The notes under the pieces: model-generated | Databases searched by the model: none | What the model saw: only the letters and a program-made list of their open reading frames with translations | Told to the model about the DNA's origin: nothing | Program-made: the position numbers and the translations under genes | Assembly (NCBI RefSeq): GCF_002954715.1 | Contig: NZ_MSCP01000001.1 | Location: 1,330,781-1,394,780 of the forward strand | Direction: 5' to 3' | DNA: 64,000 nt | Origin: Aliivibrio sifiae | GTDB lineage: Bacteria; Pseudomonadota; Gammaproteobacteria; Enterobacterales; Vibrionaceae | In this document: piece after piece, positions 35,766 through 45,014 of the stretch | Layout: each line of letters opens with the position of its first letter | How positions within the stretch are numbered: the stretch's first letter is position 1

Positions 35766-36215
35766 TTACTTTTGTTTCGCAGCGATTGCGGCGTAATCAC
35801 CTAATAACTTAGATAAAATCGGTAACCAATTTAACGCATCTGTTGGTGGCTTAGCTAAAATCTGTTCAACCAATTCACAATGCTCTTCTAATGAAACCGC
35901 TTCTTCTAGATTAAATAACATTGCATAAGCATGCCATAAAACAAGACGCATCATACGAAGGCTATTTTGTTGTGAATTATCAGACTCAGAAAATGCGTGA
36001 GTCACTTCACCAAGAGCAACAGCAGTAAGACGAAGCATGGCATCTAGTTGAGCCGTTTGCATACGATCTTGATCTGCGGTTTCTTCTTGTTCAAACGTAA
36101 AGATCTCTTTTATGGTTTCTTCAGGTACCATGCGACTGATCACACGATGGCTGAACTCTTCAAGATCATGACGTGGCATGGTTACTAAACAAGAGAAAGT
36201 ATAATCACGTTCCAT
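35766..36215 (-). CDS. conserved hypothetical helical protein, 149 aa
   Basis: I do not recognise the family. The protein is soluble, acidic and almost entirely helical, with a motif HAYAMLFNLEEAVSLEEHCE in the middle and LNWLPILSKLLGDYAAIAAK at the end; no Cys pairs, signal or catalytic pattern. It starts 9 bp after the rhlE stop codon on the same strand, so it is almost surely co-transcribed with this RNA helicase. A partner or regulator in RNA metabolism is possible but unproven. Confidence 0.75.
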   Translation of the reverse strand: MERDYTFSCLVTMPRHDLEEFSHRVISRMVPEETIKEIFTFEQEETADQDRMQTAQLDAMLRLTAVALGEVTHAFSESDNSQQNSLRMMRLVLWHAYAMLFNLEEAVSLEEHCELVEQILAKPPTDALNWLPILSKLLGDYAAIAAKQK

Positions 36216-36224
36216 TTTACTCTC

Positions 36225-37529
36225 CTATTTTTTAAGCTTAGTAATACCAGCTTTCTTTTGAATTACATTTTTCAAACGCATACGGCGTTCAGCAGAAGAC
36301 TGATCTTGGTTCACATTAGTTGCATTATTTGTACGACCTTTACGATCTCTAAACCCTGCTTTCGTGTTCACTTTCTCAATATAAGATTCACGGCTCTTTG
36401 GTTCATAACCCGGTTGCTCTACACGGTGAATACGCTGTTGAATTAACGTTTCAACTTGAACGACTGTCAGTTCTTCTTCACGGCTAACAAAAGAGATCGC
36501 ATGACCTTTTTTACCTGCACGACCTGTACGACCAATGCGGTGAACATAATCTTCTGCCAAGAAAGGCATATCGTAGTTAATTACGTGTGGTAAATCGGCA
36601 ATATCAAGACCGCGCGCAGCAACATCAGTTGCAACCATTACACGTGCTTTACCTTCTTTAAACTCTTCTAATGCACGACGACGAGCACTTTGTGCTTTAT
36701 CACCATGACAGATAACTGCTTTAATACCATCAAGTTTAAGTTCTTTAACAATATTATTTGCTGTTTCTTTATAGTTTACAAATACCAGAACTTGCTGCCA
36801 GTTTTTACGGCCAATCAACTCTGATAGTAATTCTGTTTTACGTTCTTCATCTACAGGATAAACAACGTGAGCAATCGTTGATGCTGTCATATTTTCGCGG
36901 TCAACCGAAACTCGTTTTGGACGACGTAAAATATCACTCGCTAATTTGTTCATTTGCGCAGACGACGTTGCTGAGAACAACATGATTTGTGGAGCGGTAT
37001 TCACTTCCATCATGATGTTACGGATAGCATTAACAAAGCCCATATCTAACATACGGTCGGCTTCATCAAATACTAAAAATTCTAGACTCGCGATAGAGAT
37101 GTTGCCTTCTTCGATATGCTCTTGAAGACGACCAGGAGTCGCAACCAAGATATCAACACCCGGATCCAATGCTCTCTCTTGAGAAGACATTTTCTTACCG
37201 CCAAATACTGCCGTTACTGATAATGATGTGTATTTTGTGTAATCAGCAATGTTTGATGCAATTTGCTCTGCTAGCTCACGAGTTGGCGCTAAAATTAAAG
37301 CACGAGCTGAACGACGAGTTGCTGTTTTTTTCGAATCAAGCAATTGCTGGATCACTGGCAACGCAAACGCGGCAGTTTTACCCGTACCTGTTTGAGCATT
37401 CGCAAGAATATCATGACCTTTACGTGCCAAAGGAATAGCTTTTTGCTGGATTGGGGTTAATTTTTGATAACCACATTCAGTTAATGCTTTTACGACTTCA
37501 GGTGCGAAACCTTGAGATGAAAATGACAT
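36225..37529 (-). CDS. rhlE: DEAD-box ATP-dependent RNA helicase RhlE
   Basis: A 434-aa RNA helicase. Q motif GYQKLTPIQQ (about residues 19-28), motif I AQTGTGKT (about 46), PTRELA, TPGRL, DEAD in FDEADRMLDMGF, motif III SATSS, then in the second RecA domain VFVNYK, ATDVAARGLD and HRIGRTGRAGK. The C-terminal tail is basic, with Asn/Gln. RhlE proteins help in ribosome maturation and RNA decay. It lies just upstream of the 149-aa gene, which shares its transcript. Length is close to E. coli RhlE (454 aa). Confidence 0.93.
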   Translation of the reverse strand: MSFSSQGFAPEVVKALTECGYQKLTPIQQKAIPLARKGHDILANAQTGTGKTAAFALPVIQQLLDSKKTATRRSARALILAPTRELAEQIASNIADYTKYTSLSVTAVFGGKKMSSQERALDPGVDILVATPGRLQEHIEEGNISIASLEFLVFDEADRMLDMGFVNAIRNIMMEVNTAPQIMLFSATSSAQMNKLASDILRRPKRVSVDRENMTASTIAHVVYPVDEERKTELLSELIGRKNWQQVLVFVNYKETANNIVKELKLDGIKAVICHGDKAQSARRRALEEFKEGKARVMVATDVAARGLDIADLPHVINYDMPFLAEDYVHRIGRTGRAGKKGHAISFVSREEELTVVQVETLIQQRIHRVEQPGYEPKSRESYIEKVNTKAGFRDRKGRTNNATNVNQDQSSAERRMRLKNVIQKKAGITKLKK

Positions 37530-37636
37530 AAAGTGGATTCCTTAAGCGAACAGTCTATGTATTCAGTGAACAATAATTTAGCCGCGCATTATAAATGATT
37601 TACGTTGAGTTAGCGCACATTTTTTGTTATTCAGTC

Positions 37637-37676
37637 ATAAAAAAAGGCAGAAATACTGAAGTATTCCTGCCTTTTT
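37637..37676 (-). terminator. rho-independent terminator of ndh
   Basis: Minus-strand stem AAAGGCAG(G)AATAC / GTATT(T)CTGCCTTT with a TTCA loop, followed by TTTT. It is 27 bp past the ndh stop codon. Confidence 0.85.
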
Positions 37677-37702
37677 ATCTATTTCGTTTTAAAACAACCC
37701 AA

Positions 37703-38992
37703 TTAGTGAAGTTTTAAGTTTGGACGTAGAACTCGGTTGATACGCCCTACTAGCATAATCAACGTCGTTTTAAAGAGACCATGCAGTGCAATTTGATGCA
37801 TACGATATAATGAGATGTATACAACACGTGCGATACGGCCTTCAACCATCATAGAACCTTTGGTTAAATTCCCCATCAAGCTACCAACCGTTGAGAAGTT
37901 ACTTAATGAAACTAAAGAACCATGATCTTTATATACGTATGGTTTCATTTCACGGTCAGTCATTTTAGCAATAATATTTTTAAACGCATGACTTGCCATT
38001 TGATGAGCAGCTTGTGCACGAGGAGGAACAAAACCACCATCGGCTTTTTCACACGATGCTAAATCACCAATAACGAAAATATCATCATCACGTGTAGTTT
38101 GTAGCGTTGGCTTAACAACAAGCTGATTAATACGGTTAGTTTCTAAACCTGCGATATCTTTCATGAAATCAGGTGCTTTAATACCTGCAGCCCATACCAT
38201 GATTTGAGCAGGAATAAGCTCACCTTCTTTAGTGTGTAAGCCTTCAGAATCTGCTTTAGTTACCATCGTCATCGTTCTAACGTTCACACCAAGTTTCGTT
38301 AACTCACTGTGTGCCGCAGATGAAATACGAGGAGGCAGAGCAGGAAGAATTCGCTCACCCGCTTCAACAAGATTCACATTTAATTTTGCCGAATCTAAAT
38401 CACCAAAACCATAAGCTCGTAACTCTTTAACCGCATTATGAAGCTCTGCAGATAATTCAACACCCGTAGCACCAGCACCAACAATCGCGATATCAACCGT
38501 CTTTTGTGTAGGATGAGCATGAAGCTTCAAGAACTGATTGTTCATCTCAGTACGGAAGCGATGTGCTTGTTCTGGGCTATCAAGGAAAATACAGTTTTCA
38601 CGAACACCCGGAGTATTAAAGTCATTCGACGTTGAGCCAATCGCAAGGATCAGGTAATCATATTCAATTTCTCTTGTCGGAATAAGCATCTCACCATGCT
38701 CATCTTTAATTTCAGCCAGAGTAATGAATTTACGGTCACGATTAATGTCGCACAAACTACCCATTTGGAAATCAAAAGAGTGATTCTTTGCATGTGCACG
38801 GTAGCTAATGGCATCAACACCTTCATCTAAAGAACCTGTCGCCACTTCATGTAGCAGTGGTTTCCATAAATGGCTTGCTTTACGGTCTACCAATGTAACT
38901 TCAGCACGACCTTTACGACCCAGTGTACGACCAAATTTAGTAGCAAGCTCTAAACCACCAGCTCCACCACCAACAATAACAATCTTAGTCAT
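37703..38992 (-). CDS. ndh: type II NADH dehydrogenase (NDH-2)
   Basis: A 429-aa FAD flavoprotein at the inner-membrane surface that passes electrons from NADH to quinone without pumping protons. FAD-binding [16 protein letters not shown] is at the N-terminus and the NAD-binding [19 protein letters not shown] near residue 170; VIGDLASCE binds FAD later, and [12 protein letters not shown] is conserved. The amphipathic C-terminus ([21 protein letters not shown]) is the membrane anchor. E. coli Ndh has 434 aa. Last gene of the ycf-type block, with its own promoter region. Confidence 0.95.
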   Translation of the reverse strand: MTKIVIVGGGAGGLELATKFGRTLGRKGRAEVTLVDRKASHLWKPLLHEVATGSLDEGVDAISYRAHAKNHSFDFQMGSLCDINRDRKFITLAEIKDEHGEMLIPTREIEYDYLILAIGSTSNDFNTPGVRENCIFLDSPEQAHRFRTEMNNQFLKLHAHPTQKTVDIAIVGAGATGVELSAELHNAVKELRAYGFGDLDSAKLNVNLVEAGERILPALPPRISSAAHSELTKLGVNVRTMTMVTKADSEGLHTKEGELIPAQIMVWAAGIKAPDFMKDIAGLETNRINQLVVKPTLQTTRDDDIFVIGDLASCEKADGGFVPPRAQAAHQMASHAFKNIIAKMTDREMKPYVYKDHGSLVSLSNFSTVGSLMGNLTKGSMMVEGRIARVVYISLYRMHQIALHGLFKTTLIMLVGRINRVLRPNLKLH

Positions 38993-39296
38993 TACAATTT
39001 TCCTCTAAAAAATAAAAAGGGGATTAATCCGATTTGATCGAATCAAAAAATTTGTGCTTTCCTGATTTTTATCATTATCAAATGAGTAAAAAATAGAAAG
39101 TCTTGAGGAAACAGTGTTTACGTTATGCAAGGTTGAGCAATTTATGCTTCTTTTCGTTGTTTTTTGCATTATATATCCCTATTTCAGATGTTATCAAGCA
39201 GATATAGATGTTATGTAGAAGATTTCTTTTGAGGTGTAAAATAAATGGGGAAATTGTTCTATTTTGTAACAGGAGGTCGTTTCTTTGGTTTAGATC
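38993..39296 (-). promoter_or_regulatory. ndh upstream region with FNR-like and Fur-like sites
   Basis: No gene is supported in this stretch. TTGAT-CGA-ATCAA (39034-39046) is a perfect palindrome one base short of the FNR consensus (TTGAT-N4-ATCAA). About 30 bp further upstream, GATAATGATAA on the minus strand (39079-39069) matches the left half of a Fur box. E. coli ndh is repressed by FNR, so the position is suggestive, but the spacer is wrong and neither site is certain. Confidence 0.3.
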
Positions 39297-39325
39297 AAAA
39301 AACCTCACGATATTGTGAGGTTTTT
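39297..39325 (-). terminator. terminator of ycfP
   Basis: Arms AACCTCAC and GTGAGGTT with a 6-nt loop. On the minus strand the stem is followed by TTTTTTGATC. It lies about 55 bp after the ycfP stop codon. Confidence 0.8.
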
Positions 39326-39376
39326 ATTATGTTAAGAATGTTTTTTATTCTCAAATCGAATTTACAAAAACAGCTT

Positions 39377-39928
39377 TTAAATCAATGTTTCTGCTTCTTT
39401 AAATACTTTCATTGCCTGCAGATGTTGAGAGATTTTCTTAAACTTATGCGTTTCGTTTTCATCCCAAATAATTTGATAATAAGGTTCTAACTCCGTAGCC
39501 GTTGCCGAATTATCACGAATTTCATCACTTTTAGATAAAATACATAAACAATTTTCTTTGTTTTTATTACGGAACTTCTCAACACACTTAGTTGCTATAT
39601 CGGCATATTCTTCAGGACGATCAATTCGACCTTCCATATTAACTTCTGGGTGTAAGTTAGGATTAAAAATAACCTGACGAATACCACATAAGAAACCAAT
39701 ACGTTCAGCCCAAAAACCACCTAGACCAACACCACAAATGATAGGATTTGGATCGCCAGCTTGCTCAATGACCTTATACACTTCTTTTAATAAATGCTGC
39801 ATATCATGCTTAGGATGCAGAGTACTGTAATTAATGAAACGTACATCTTCATCGATAAATTGAAGTTGCATCACCTTCTCATGATTACCAGGGCTTGTTG
39901 AGTCAAAGCCGTGAAGATAAATAATCAT
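39377..39928 (-). CDS. ycfP: YcfP/UPF0227 alpha/beta-hydrolase-fold protein
   Basis: A 183-aa member of the UPF0227 (YcfP/YqiA-like) family. It has [15 protein letters not shown] at the start (oxyanion region), then [18 protein letters not shown], where the nucleophile position of the usual GxSxG elbow is Gly, and [13 protein letters not shown] and [12 protein letters not shown]. The missing Ser is shared with E. coli YcfP, so it is a family trait and the protein may not be a classic esterase. It lies in the same order as in E. coli (thiK ... ycfP ndh), but nagZ, which normally stands next to it, is absent. Confidence 0.92.
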   Translation of the reverse strand: MIIYLHGFDSTSPGNHEKVMQLQFIDEDVRFINYSTLHPKHDMQHLLKEVYKVIEQAGDPNPIICGVGLGGFWAERIGFLCGIRQVIFNPNLHPEVNMEGRIDRPEEYADIATKCVEKFRNKNKENCLCILSKSDEIRDNSATATELEPYYQIIWDENETHKFKKISQHLQAMKVFKEAETLI

Positions 39929-40057
39929 GTGTTCCCCCTGTTTCCTGAATAAGAATTTTCCATATAAGTAATTTTAATCTACCATGAAATTTAAGGTTTT
40001 AAAGCTCTTAACTTGAACAATAATGAGAACAGTGATCTACCCTAGATTATTACCGAT

Positions 40058-40945
40058 TTATTTCTGCATTAACGGTAATAATTCTTTTAACTTACTCATT
40101 TCTCGTTCTGCCAACTCTTTATAACAACTGTCTTTAAGTAATTGATAGCCTAATGCAAACCATAAAGCCCCCATAAAGCATACCCAAGGCGTCCAATATG
40201 CCACCGCTTTTTGCCAAGGTTCAATATCAAAATTACGCTGTAAACAGTAATTATGAATAACGTCATCAGCATTAAACTGATTCGCAATAATCATAGTGGT
40301 TAAATCTTGACTCGGGTCACCAATAGAGGCGTATTCCCAATCAATCAAACCATAACCCTCTTCTCTTACAATAATATTATAAGCGCCAATATCGTAATGA
40401 CATAAACAAGGAACAAACAAAGCGTGCTCTTCTTGTTGAGAGAAATAGTCAACGTACGTCTGCATTTCTAACGTTTGGAACTTCGGCTGTAATGATCCCC
40501 AATAATCTAAGATACGAGATTTCAAACTCATCACTTCATTTTTAATGTCGTCATTGAAATCGTTTATTGCTAATTGGTGAACAGAGACCAGTAAACTAAC
40601 TGCAGCACCTTGAGCTTTATCAAGAGCAATAACATCGCCATTCAACCATTCGACTAATAAACCATATTCATTCGAACTATGTACCTTTGGAGTAAAAGGG
40701 ACTGCATGTAGCGCAGTTAATATCTCTCGTTCTTTATTTCTATCAGCACCAAGTAACTTCGCTTGTGTTGACACCGGACGCCAAACAAAAGTCCCCTCTT
40801 TCGCTTCAACTTTCAAACAAGCATTGGTTAATCCACCAGTAAGCAAAGATGCCTTATAAAAAGTTAATCCAAAGTCATTAAAATTAATATCCATCATCCT
40901 ACTCATAAAGTATCGCAATAACATAGTGTTAGGCCAGTCTATCAC
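40058..40945 (-). CDS. thiK: choline/thiamine-kinase-like phosphotransferase (ThiK position)
   Basis: An APH-fold kinase that transfers phosphate from ATP to a small alcohol. Catalytic loop CHYDIGAYNI gives HxDxxxxN, and the metal site is LIDWEYASIGDPSQDLTTM. The N-terminal lobe has LLTGGLTNACLKVEAKEGTFVWRP. In E. coli the gene between lpoB and nagZ is thiK (ycfN, thiamine kinase), and the order here agrees. The longest frame starts at GTG 40945; ATG 40924 or ATG 40906 are equally possible, as no clear ribosome binding site is visible. Substrate inferred from synteny. Confidence 0.75.
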   Translation of the reverse strand: MIDWPNTMLLRYFMSRMMDINFNDFGLTFYKASLLTGGLTNACLKVEAKEGTFVWRPVSTQAKLLGADRNKEREILTALHAVPFTPKVHSSNEYGLLVEWLNGDVIALDKAQGAAVSLLVSVHQLAINDFNDDIKNEVMSLKSRILDYWGSLQPKFQTLEMQTYVDYFSQQEEHALFVPCLCHYDIGAYNIIVREEGYGLIDWEYASIGDPSQDLTTMIIANQFNADDVIHNYCLQRNFDIEPWQKAVAYWTPWVCFMGALWFALGYQLLKDSCYKELAEREMSKLKELLPLMQK

Positions 40946-41177
40946 AACTGCATATTCTGTTTAATTTAGTCTCAAAATTGCAGCATGAATTGATTTTATA
41001 TTATTCATAATTATATCTATTCAAACTTGGATTTTTGGATTAATATCCGCGCCCTACGCGTCTCTTGAGAGTTAACTACAATACAGTGTCTCACCTGACG
41101 TATTTATTACATACCTTTCCAAATAAGCGGTTAATCAAACACTTAAAGTAGACTGGTGTTATTTTGGATAGACTATA

Positions 41178-41921
41178 ATGTCCTCTAACGCTTTATATAC
41201 TGATTTATCTGGCTATTACGATTTAATGTGTGCTGATATCGATTATCAAGAGCAAAGTAACTTTGTTCGTCGTATACATCAAATTTTTGGTAATCATGGA
41301 AGAGATTATCTTGATTTAGCTTGTGGTACTGGCCCACACGTTAAACATTTTATTAATTACGGATATCAAGCGAAGGGCTTAGACATTAACCAACCTATGC
41401 TTGATCTTGCAAAGTTGCGAAATCCTGATGCTGAGTTTATTTTGCATGACATGAGTAACTTTACTGTTGATGAACCTTTAGACTTAATCACCTGTTTTCT
41501 TTATTCAATTCATTACAATGCAAATATTGAAAAGTTAACAGAATGTATTGCAAGCGTTCATGCGGCATTAAAAACAGATGGCGTATTCTGCTTTAACTCG
41601 GTAGCAAGAAATAAGATTGATAATCGCTCATTTGTAAAGCACCCAGCAGAACATGAAGGCAGCCAATTTACGTTTCAATCAGGTTGGAATTACAGTGGCC
41701 AAGGGGATGGGCAGCATTTATTGCTAAAGATAGAGAAAACAACAGATGGCGTGACAGAAGTTTGGGATGATAAACACCCAATGGTAGCGGTCGATTTTGA
41801 GCAACTGCAAACGCTATTAGAACCATACTTTGACGTTCACTTATTTGAACATGACTATGAAAAAATCACCCCGTTAAATGAAGGTTCTGGTAACGCGATT
41901 GTGGTTTGTGTAAAAAAATAA
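41178..41921 (+). CDS. class I SAM-dependent methyltransferase
   Basis: A 247-aa methyltransferase. The SAM-binding glycine loop is YLDLACGTGPHVKHF (about residues 43-57), followed by the acidic motif GLDINQPMLDLAK and motif II ILHDMSNFTVDEPLDLITCFLYSI. The second half is beta-rich (GSQFTFQSGWNYSGQGDGQH), as in the TylM1/DesVI-like clan acting on small molecules. Substrate unknown. It is transcribed against the flanking minus-strand ycf-type genes and ends in a bidirectional terminator, so it appears to be an insertion into that block. Confidence 0.85.
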   Translation: MSSNALYTDLSGYYDLMCADIDYQEQSNFVRRIHQIFGNHGRDYLDLACGTGPHVKHFINYGYQAKGLDINQPMLDLAKLRNPDAEFILHDMSNFTVDEPLDLITCFLYSIHYNANIEKLTECIASVHAALKTDGVFCFNSVARNKIDNRSFVKHPAEHEGSQFTFQSGWNYSGQGDGQHLLLKIEKTTDGVTEVWDDKHPMVAVDFEQLQTLLEPYFDVHLFEHDYEKITPLNEGSGNAIVVCVKK

Positions 41922-41949
41922 ACTCTGCGTTCAGTTTCTAAGAATATAA

Positions 41950-41975
41950 AAACAAAAATCCGCCAACTAAGGCGG
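41950..41975. terminator. bidirectional terminator
   Basis: Arms AAATCCGCC and GGCGGATTT around AACTAA, A-tract left and T6 right. It serves the methyltransferase (+) and yggL (-). Confidence 0.9.
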
Positions 41976-42019
41976 ATTTTTTATTTATATTCTTGTGCAG
42001 ACTAACTGCAACACAAAAA

Positions 42020-42358
42020 TTATAAGTAGTTAGCGTCAACTAATTCGCTGATCTCAACTTTGCTTACTTCTGCACGGCTGTCTAGCCAGTTAGCAACTAA
42101 AAGCTGCTCTTCTGCTGTTGCTGAACGGTAACGCTCAGTTGAGCATACAAAGCCTTCAAACAGCTCTAGGCCACCACCACAGAAACATAAATCAATGCTG
42201 TTGATGTAATCAATGAAATCATCTACGAATACATCGTATTGGTCAAAATCTTTAAATTCAGTTGCACAGCTTACTTCAAAACCAAGAAGCGCAAACTCGC
42301 CTAGGTATAATTTTTTACGAATACGGCGATTTTTGTTTTCTAACTTGTTAAGTTTCAT
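42020..42358 (-). CDS. yggL: YggL (DUF469) family protein
   Basis: A 112-aa protein matching E. coli YggL (108 aa), which associates with the 50S ribosomal subunit. The N-terminus NRRIRKKLYLGEFALLGFEV corresponds to the family's basic RRxRKKxxxxEFxxLGF signature; VDDFIDYINSIDLCFCGGGL and EEQLLVANWLDSRAEVSKVE align with the rest. It lies outside its E. coli context (next to trmB/mutY), here in the ycf-type block between lpoB and the methyltransferase. Confidence 0.9.
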   Translation of the reverse strand: MKLNKLENKNRRIRKKLYLGEFALLGFEVSCATEFKDFDQYDVFVDDFIDYINSIDLCFCGGGLELFEGFVCSTERYRSATAEEQLLVANWLDSRAEVSKVEISELVDANYL

Positions 42359-42452
42359 AGTATTTCTCTCTTTGATTTATCTAGCACTACTTATACTCCT
42401 TTCCATCCGTTTTCCCAAGCTTTGATTGAAAGAAATTACTAAATTCAAATAC

Positions 42453-42490
42453 AAAAAAACCAGAGTAGTTTCCCACTCTGGTTTCTTAAA
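42453..42490 (-). terminator. rho-independent terminator of lpoB
   Basis: Arms AAACCAGAGT and ACTCTGGTTT with an 8-nt loop. On the minus strand it is followed by TTTTGTATT. It lies 22-29 bp from the lpoB stop codon. Confidence 0.85.
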
Positions 42491-42511
42491 CTATCAATTA
42501 GAGTTTAGTGA

Positions 42512-43102
42512 TTACCAACCTAATAGACTTTTCTCTTGTTGCTTACGGATCTCTGTTTCATCAGCCCATTCGATTAGGCCTGTTTCTAAATCCATTAAAC
42601 GCATTGTCATTTTGTAGTAAACGTCTTTGTCGCTGCCTGCATTTTTCACGATGCTAGAAAGGTTGCCATAAAGCATATATTGAGCGCCGACCATTTTACC
42701 AAATTGAATCGCTGTATTTTGATTTACTAACTCATCATTATTTTGGAAGTTAAGTTGTGAACGAACAGCTTCTACACGGTCCATATCAACAAAACGGAAC
42801 TTACCAGAATTTAACAGTTTAGTACTGATAGAGTCAGTAACTGATTCAGTATCAATGTGCTCACTTGTTTTATTCTTAATACTTTCAACAAAAACAATTG
42901 GACGATTGCCTTGAGTAATTTGAGCAACAGCGCCAGAAGACAGCATGCTTTCAGTCATCTCGCCAGCAATTTTCTGTAGATCCGTCGAACCAAAATCAAC
43001 AGTTGTTGTTTCAACTGCTTGAGCGTCGCCGTAACTTACTTTGTTAGAACAGCCACCGAGTAATACAGCTAAGCTTAATAACGCAATAACACTTTTATTC
43101 AT
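42512..43102 (-). CDS. lpoB: penicillin-binding protein activator LpoB
   Basis: A 196-aa outer-membrane lipoprotein that reaches through the periplasm and activates PBP1b. Signal peptide MNKSVIALLSLAVLLGGC with Cys18 as lipid anchor, then a short linker (shorter than in E. coli) and the compact LpoB domain: RPIVFVESIKNKTSEHIDTESVTDSI, FRFVDMDRVEAVRSQL, GAQYMLYGNLSSI and MTMRLMDLETGLIEWADE. It follows ycfL with a 59-bp gap and ends in its own terminator, in the E. coli order hinT-ycfL-lpoB. Confidence 0.94.
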   Translation of the reverse strand: MNKSVIALLSLAVLLGGCSNKVSYGDAQAVETTTVDFGSTDLQKIAGEMTESMLSSGAVAQITQGNRPIVFVESIKNKTSEHIDTESVTDSISTKLLNSGKFRFVDMDRVEAVRSQLNFQNNDELVNQNTAIQFGKMVGAQYMLYGNLSSIVKNAGSDKDVYYKMTMRLMDLETGLIEWADETEIRKQQEKSLLGW

Positions 43103-43161
43103 TTTTTATTTACCTCTAGTGAGTGTTTTATCTCAAATTATATCAACACGGTTCATTGATA

Positions 43162-43551
43162 TTATTCTAATGTACGAATTTGAACACGGAATTGAGTTGC
43201 TTCTGGTTTCATTGCAACGCCTTGAATACTCATTGTATCTAAGCCACGCACAATAAATGTACGCCAAGGTGAATCAGAACCATTAACTTCTAGGCCTTGA
43301 GCATCATACCAGTAAAAACGGTATTGCAACTGTTGGTCACCTGTAAATTTACTTGTTACTGACACAATGCCGCGAACTAAACCATTGTTGTCCTGTGTGC
43401 TGATTTGCTCAACAGACAAACGGTTACCAAGTACATTATCGCCAAAAAGTACTTTTTGAGTACTGCTATCAACACTAATACCTGCAGTTTGGCTCGAGCT
43501 ACAAGCAGCCAATGCCAATGGTAATAGCAAAACGATAAGCCATTTTTTCAT
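43162..43551 (-). CDS. ycfL: YcfL family lipoprotein
   Basis: A 129-aa lipoprotein (signal KKWLIVLLLPLALAAC, Cys16) of the YcfL/DUF1425 type. A beta-rich mature domain includes NRLSVEQISTQDNNGLVRGI, QLQYRFYWYDAQGLEV and a C-terminal FRVQIRTLE. The ATG shares one base with the stop of the upstream COG3014 gene (TAATG), so the two are translationally coupled. Function unknown; envelope location is predicted from the Ser after the lipid-bearing Cys. Confidence 0.9.
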   Translation of the reverse strand: MKKWLIVLLLPLALAACSSSQTAGISVDSSTQKVLFGDNVLGNRLSVEQISTQDNNGLVRGIVSVTSKFTGDQQLQYRFYWYDAQGLEVNGSDSPWRTFIVRGLDTMSIQGVAMKPEATQFRVQIRTLE

Positions 43552-44948
43552 TATATTTCTCCTAGTTGTTTATGCCACCATGTGACGGCGTTTCCTTGTC
43601 TTGATACCCAGACTACGACGGTATGACCTTCTTTTATCGTAAAGTTTAGCTCATTTCCCAGATATTGGATTTGATTATCCCCTGCTTTCACATCAACACT
43701 TGTTACGCTGATCAATGATGGCAGTGTTTGCCAACTACGCGTGTCAGGCTGCTCTGTTAACGAGTTAAATATAGTTAGTACCGCATTCGCTAAATCTTCT
43801 TCTTTCGTGTTTCGTGATGTTTTTCGCAACTCATCTTTCGCGACGACACGCAATGCTTGGCGAATAACCATCGCAGGAATTCGTTCATTTAAGTCATTTC
43901 GAGCCATTAAAGTAACATCCGCCAATTGATCTGAGGCTAATGCTTTATTGTTCACTTTAAGTGGTGAGAACACATCACGGTTTGTCTTTTTGTAATATGG
44001 TAGCGCTAAGTTATATTGAACAAAATTACCTTGGCTATCCCACATTGGTAAGCGTAATCGCCAATCAGAAAGCTGTGGCAAGATACCTTGCTCATCAATA
44101 ATAATTACTCTGCTGTCAGTGCGCTTTGGTACTTTATAAGCACCGTATTGCTTCTCTAACAACGTAATATCATTGCGCATTCCAAGTCGTCGAGCTAAAC
44201 GTTGGACTGACTCAATCACCGTCTTATTATTTGGAGCTACCGCAAGCGCTCGCTTATAATCTATATAAGCATCACTATAGTTGCGATTTGTTTCAAACAA
44301 CAAACCAGAATAATAGAAAAGATAGCCATTTTGCACTGCGGCTAATTTATTACCTACATCAGGATAATTCGCTAAAATAGCGCCGACATTTGCATCAAAA
44401 CCTTGTTTTTTAGCGTCTTTTTCTGCTGAACGAAGCTCTTTCTCTCGATCTCTCTTAGCTTGTTCTTGAATGTAATTCGCTTTTCTAACTTCAATCAAGG
44501 CACCTTCTAAATCATTATTTTTTAAATAATTTAATGAAAGATAAAGATGCAAATAACCCAACTCATAATCCGCTGGTTTATAATCAATTAAGTTATCGTT
44601 AGTCACCAAAGAACCAACTTGGTTCGCTGAATCAGAGACAGAAATTACGGCTTGATCACTTTGTATTCTGGCCGCTTGTTCCGCCCCCTCAAAATCCGCT
44701 TTACTTTCTGCGTATTGCTCACTCAATAAAGCAACTCGACCACGCTCTAGATTATCAAGGATGGGGCCTCCGACTTCAGGAGCCTCTTCACTGTATGCTT
44801 GCTTAGCATCGCCATTTTTTACCAACTGATAAGTATCATCCGTCTGGACAGAGTAATGGCTAAATAAATTTCCAACAGACAGGTTGGCACACCCCGACAG
44901 CAGCAGGGTAAAAGAAAGTACAATGGATTTTTTTAGTATCGACGTCAT
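43551..44948 (-). CDS. COG3014-family lipoprotein with TPR-like helices
   Basis: A 465-aa lipoprotein: signal SILKKSIVLSFTLLLSGC (Cys20) followed by TPR-like helical segments (RGRVALLSEQYAESKADFEGAE, LGYLHLYLSLNYLKNNDLEG, SDAYIDYKRALAVAPNNKTV) and a beta-rich C-terminal half ending in an odd WVSRQGNAVTWWHKQLGEI. Such proteins sit in the hinT-ycfL-lpoB block in vibrios and some other gammaproteobacteria but not in E. coli. The coupling to ycfL and lpoB hints at a role in peptidoglycan synthase control, which is inference only. Confidence 0.85.
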   Translation of the reverse strand: MTSILKKSIVLSFTLLLSGCANLSVGNLFSHYSVQTDDTYQLVKNGDAKQAYSEEAPEVGGPILDNLERGRVALLSEQYAESKADFEGAEQAARIQSDQAVISVSDSANQVGSLVTNDNLIDYKPADYELGYLHLYLSLNYLKNNDLEGALIEVRKANYIQEQAKRDREKELRSAEKDAKKQGFDANVGAILANYPDVGNKLAAVQNGYLFYYSGLLFETNRNYSDAYIDYKRALAVAPNNKTVIESVQRLARRLGMRNDITLLEKQYGAYKVPKRTDSRVIIIDEQGILPQLSDWRLRLPMWDSQGNFVQYNLALPYYKKTNRDVFSPLKVNNKALASDQLADVTLMARNDLNERIPAMVIRQALRVVAKDELRKTSRNTKEEDLANAVLTIFNSLTEQPDTRSWQTLPSLISVTSVDVKAGDNQIQYLGNELNFTIKEGHTVVVWVSRQGNAVTWWHKQLGEI

Positions 44949-44970
44949 TAAAATAGAAAACTCTCAGTCT

Positions 44971-45004
44971 AAAAAAAGTAAGGCTCCTAACTAGGGAGCC
45001 TTAT
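44971..45004 (-). terminator. rho-independent terminator of hinT
   Basis: Arms AAGGCTCC and GGAGCCTT around a short loop. On the minus strand the stem is followed by ACTTTTTTTAG. It separates hinT from the lipoprotein genes, implying a promoter or partial read-through here. Confidence 0.85.
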
Positions 45005-45014
45005 TTGAGATCGA

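Noticed and set aside
39123-39308. 61-aa minus-strand ORF between ndh and ycfP, and an overlapping plus-strand ORF to 39490
   Set aside because: Low-complexity AT-rich translation, overlapping a clear ycfP terminator; the plus-strand frame is antisense to ycfP.
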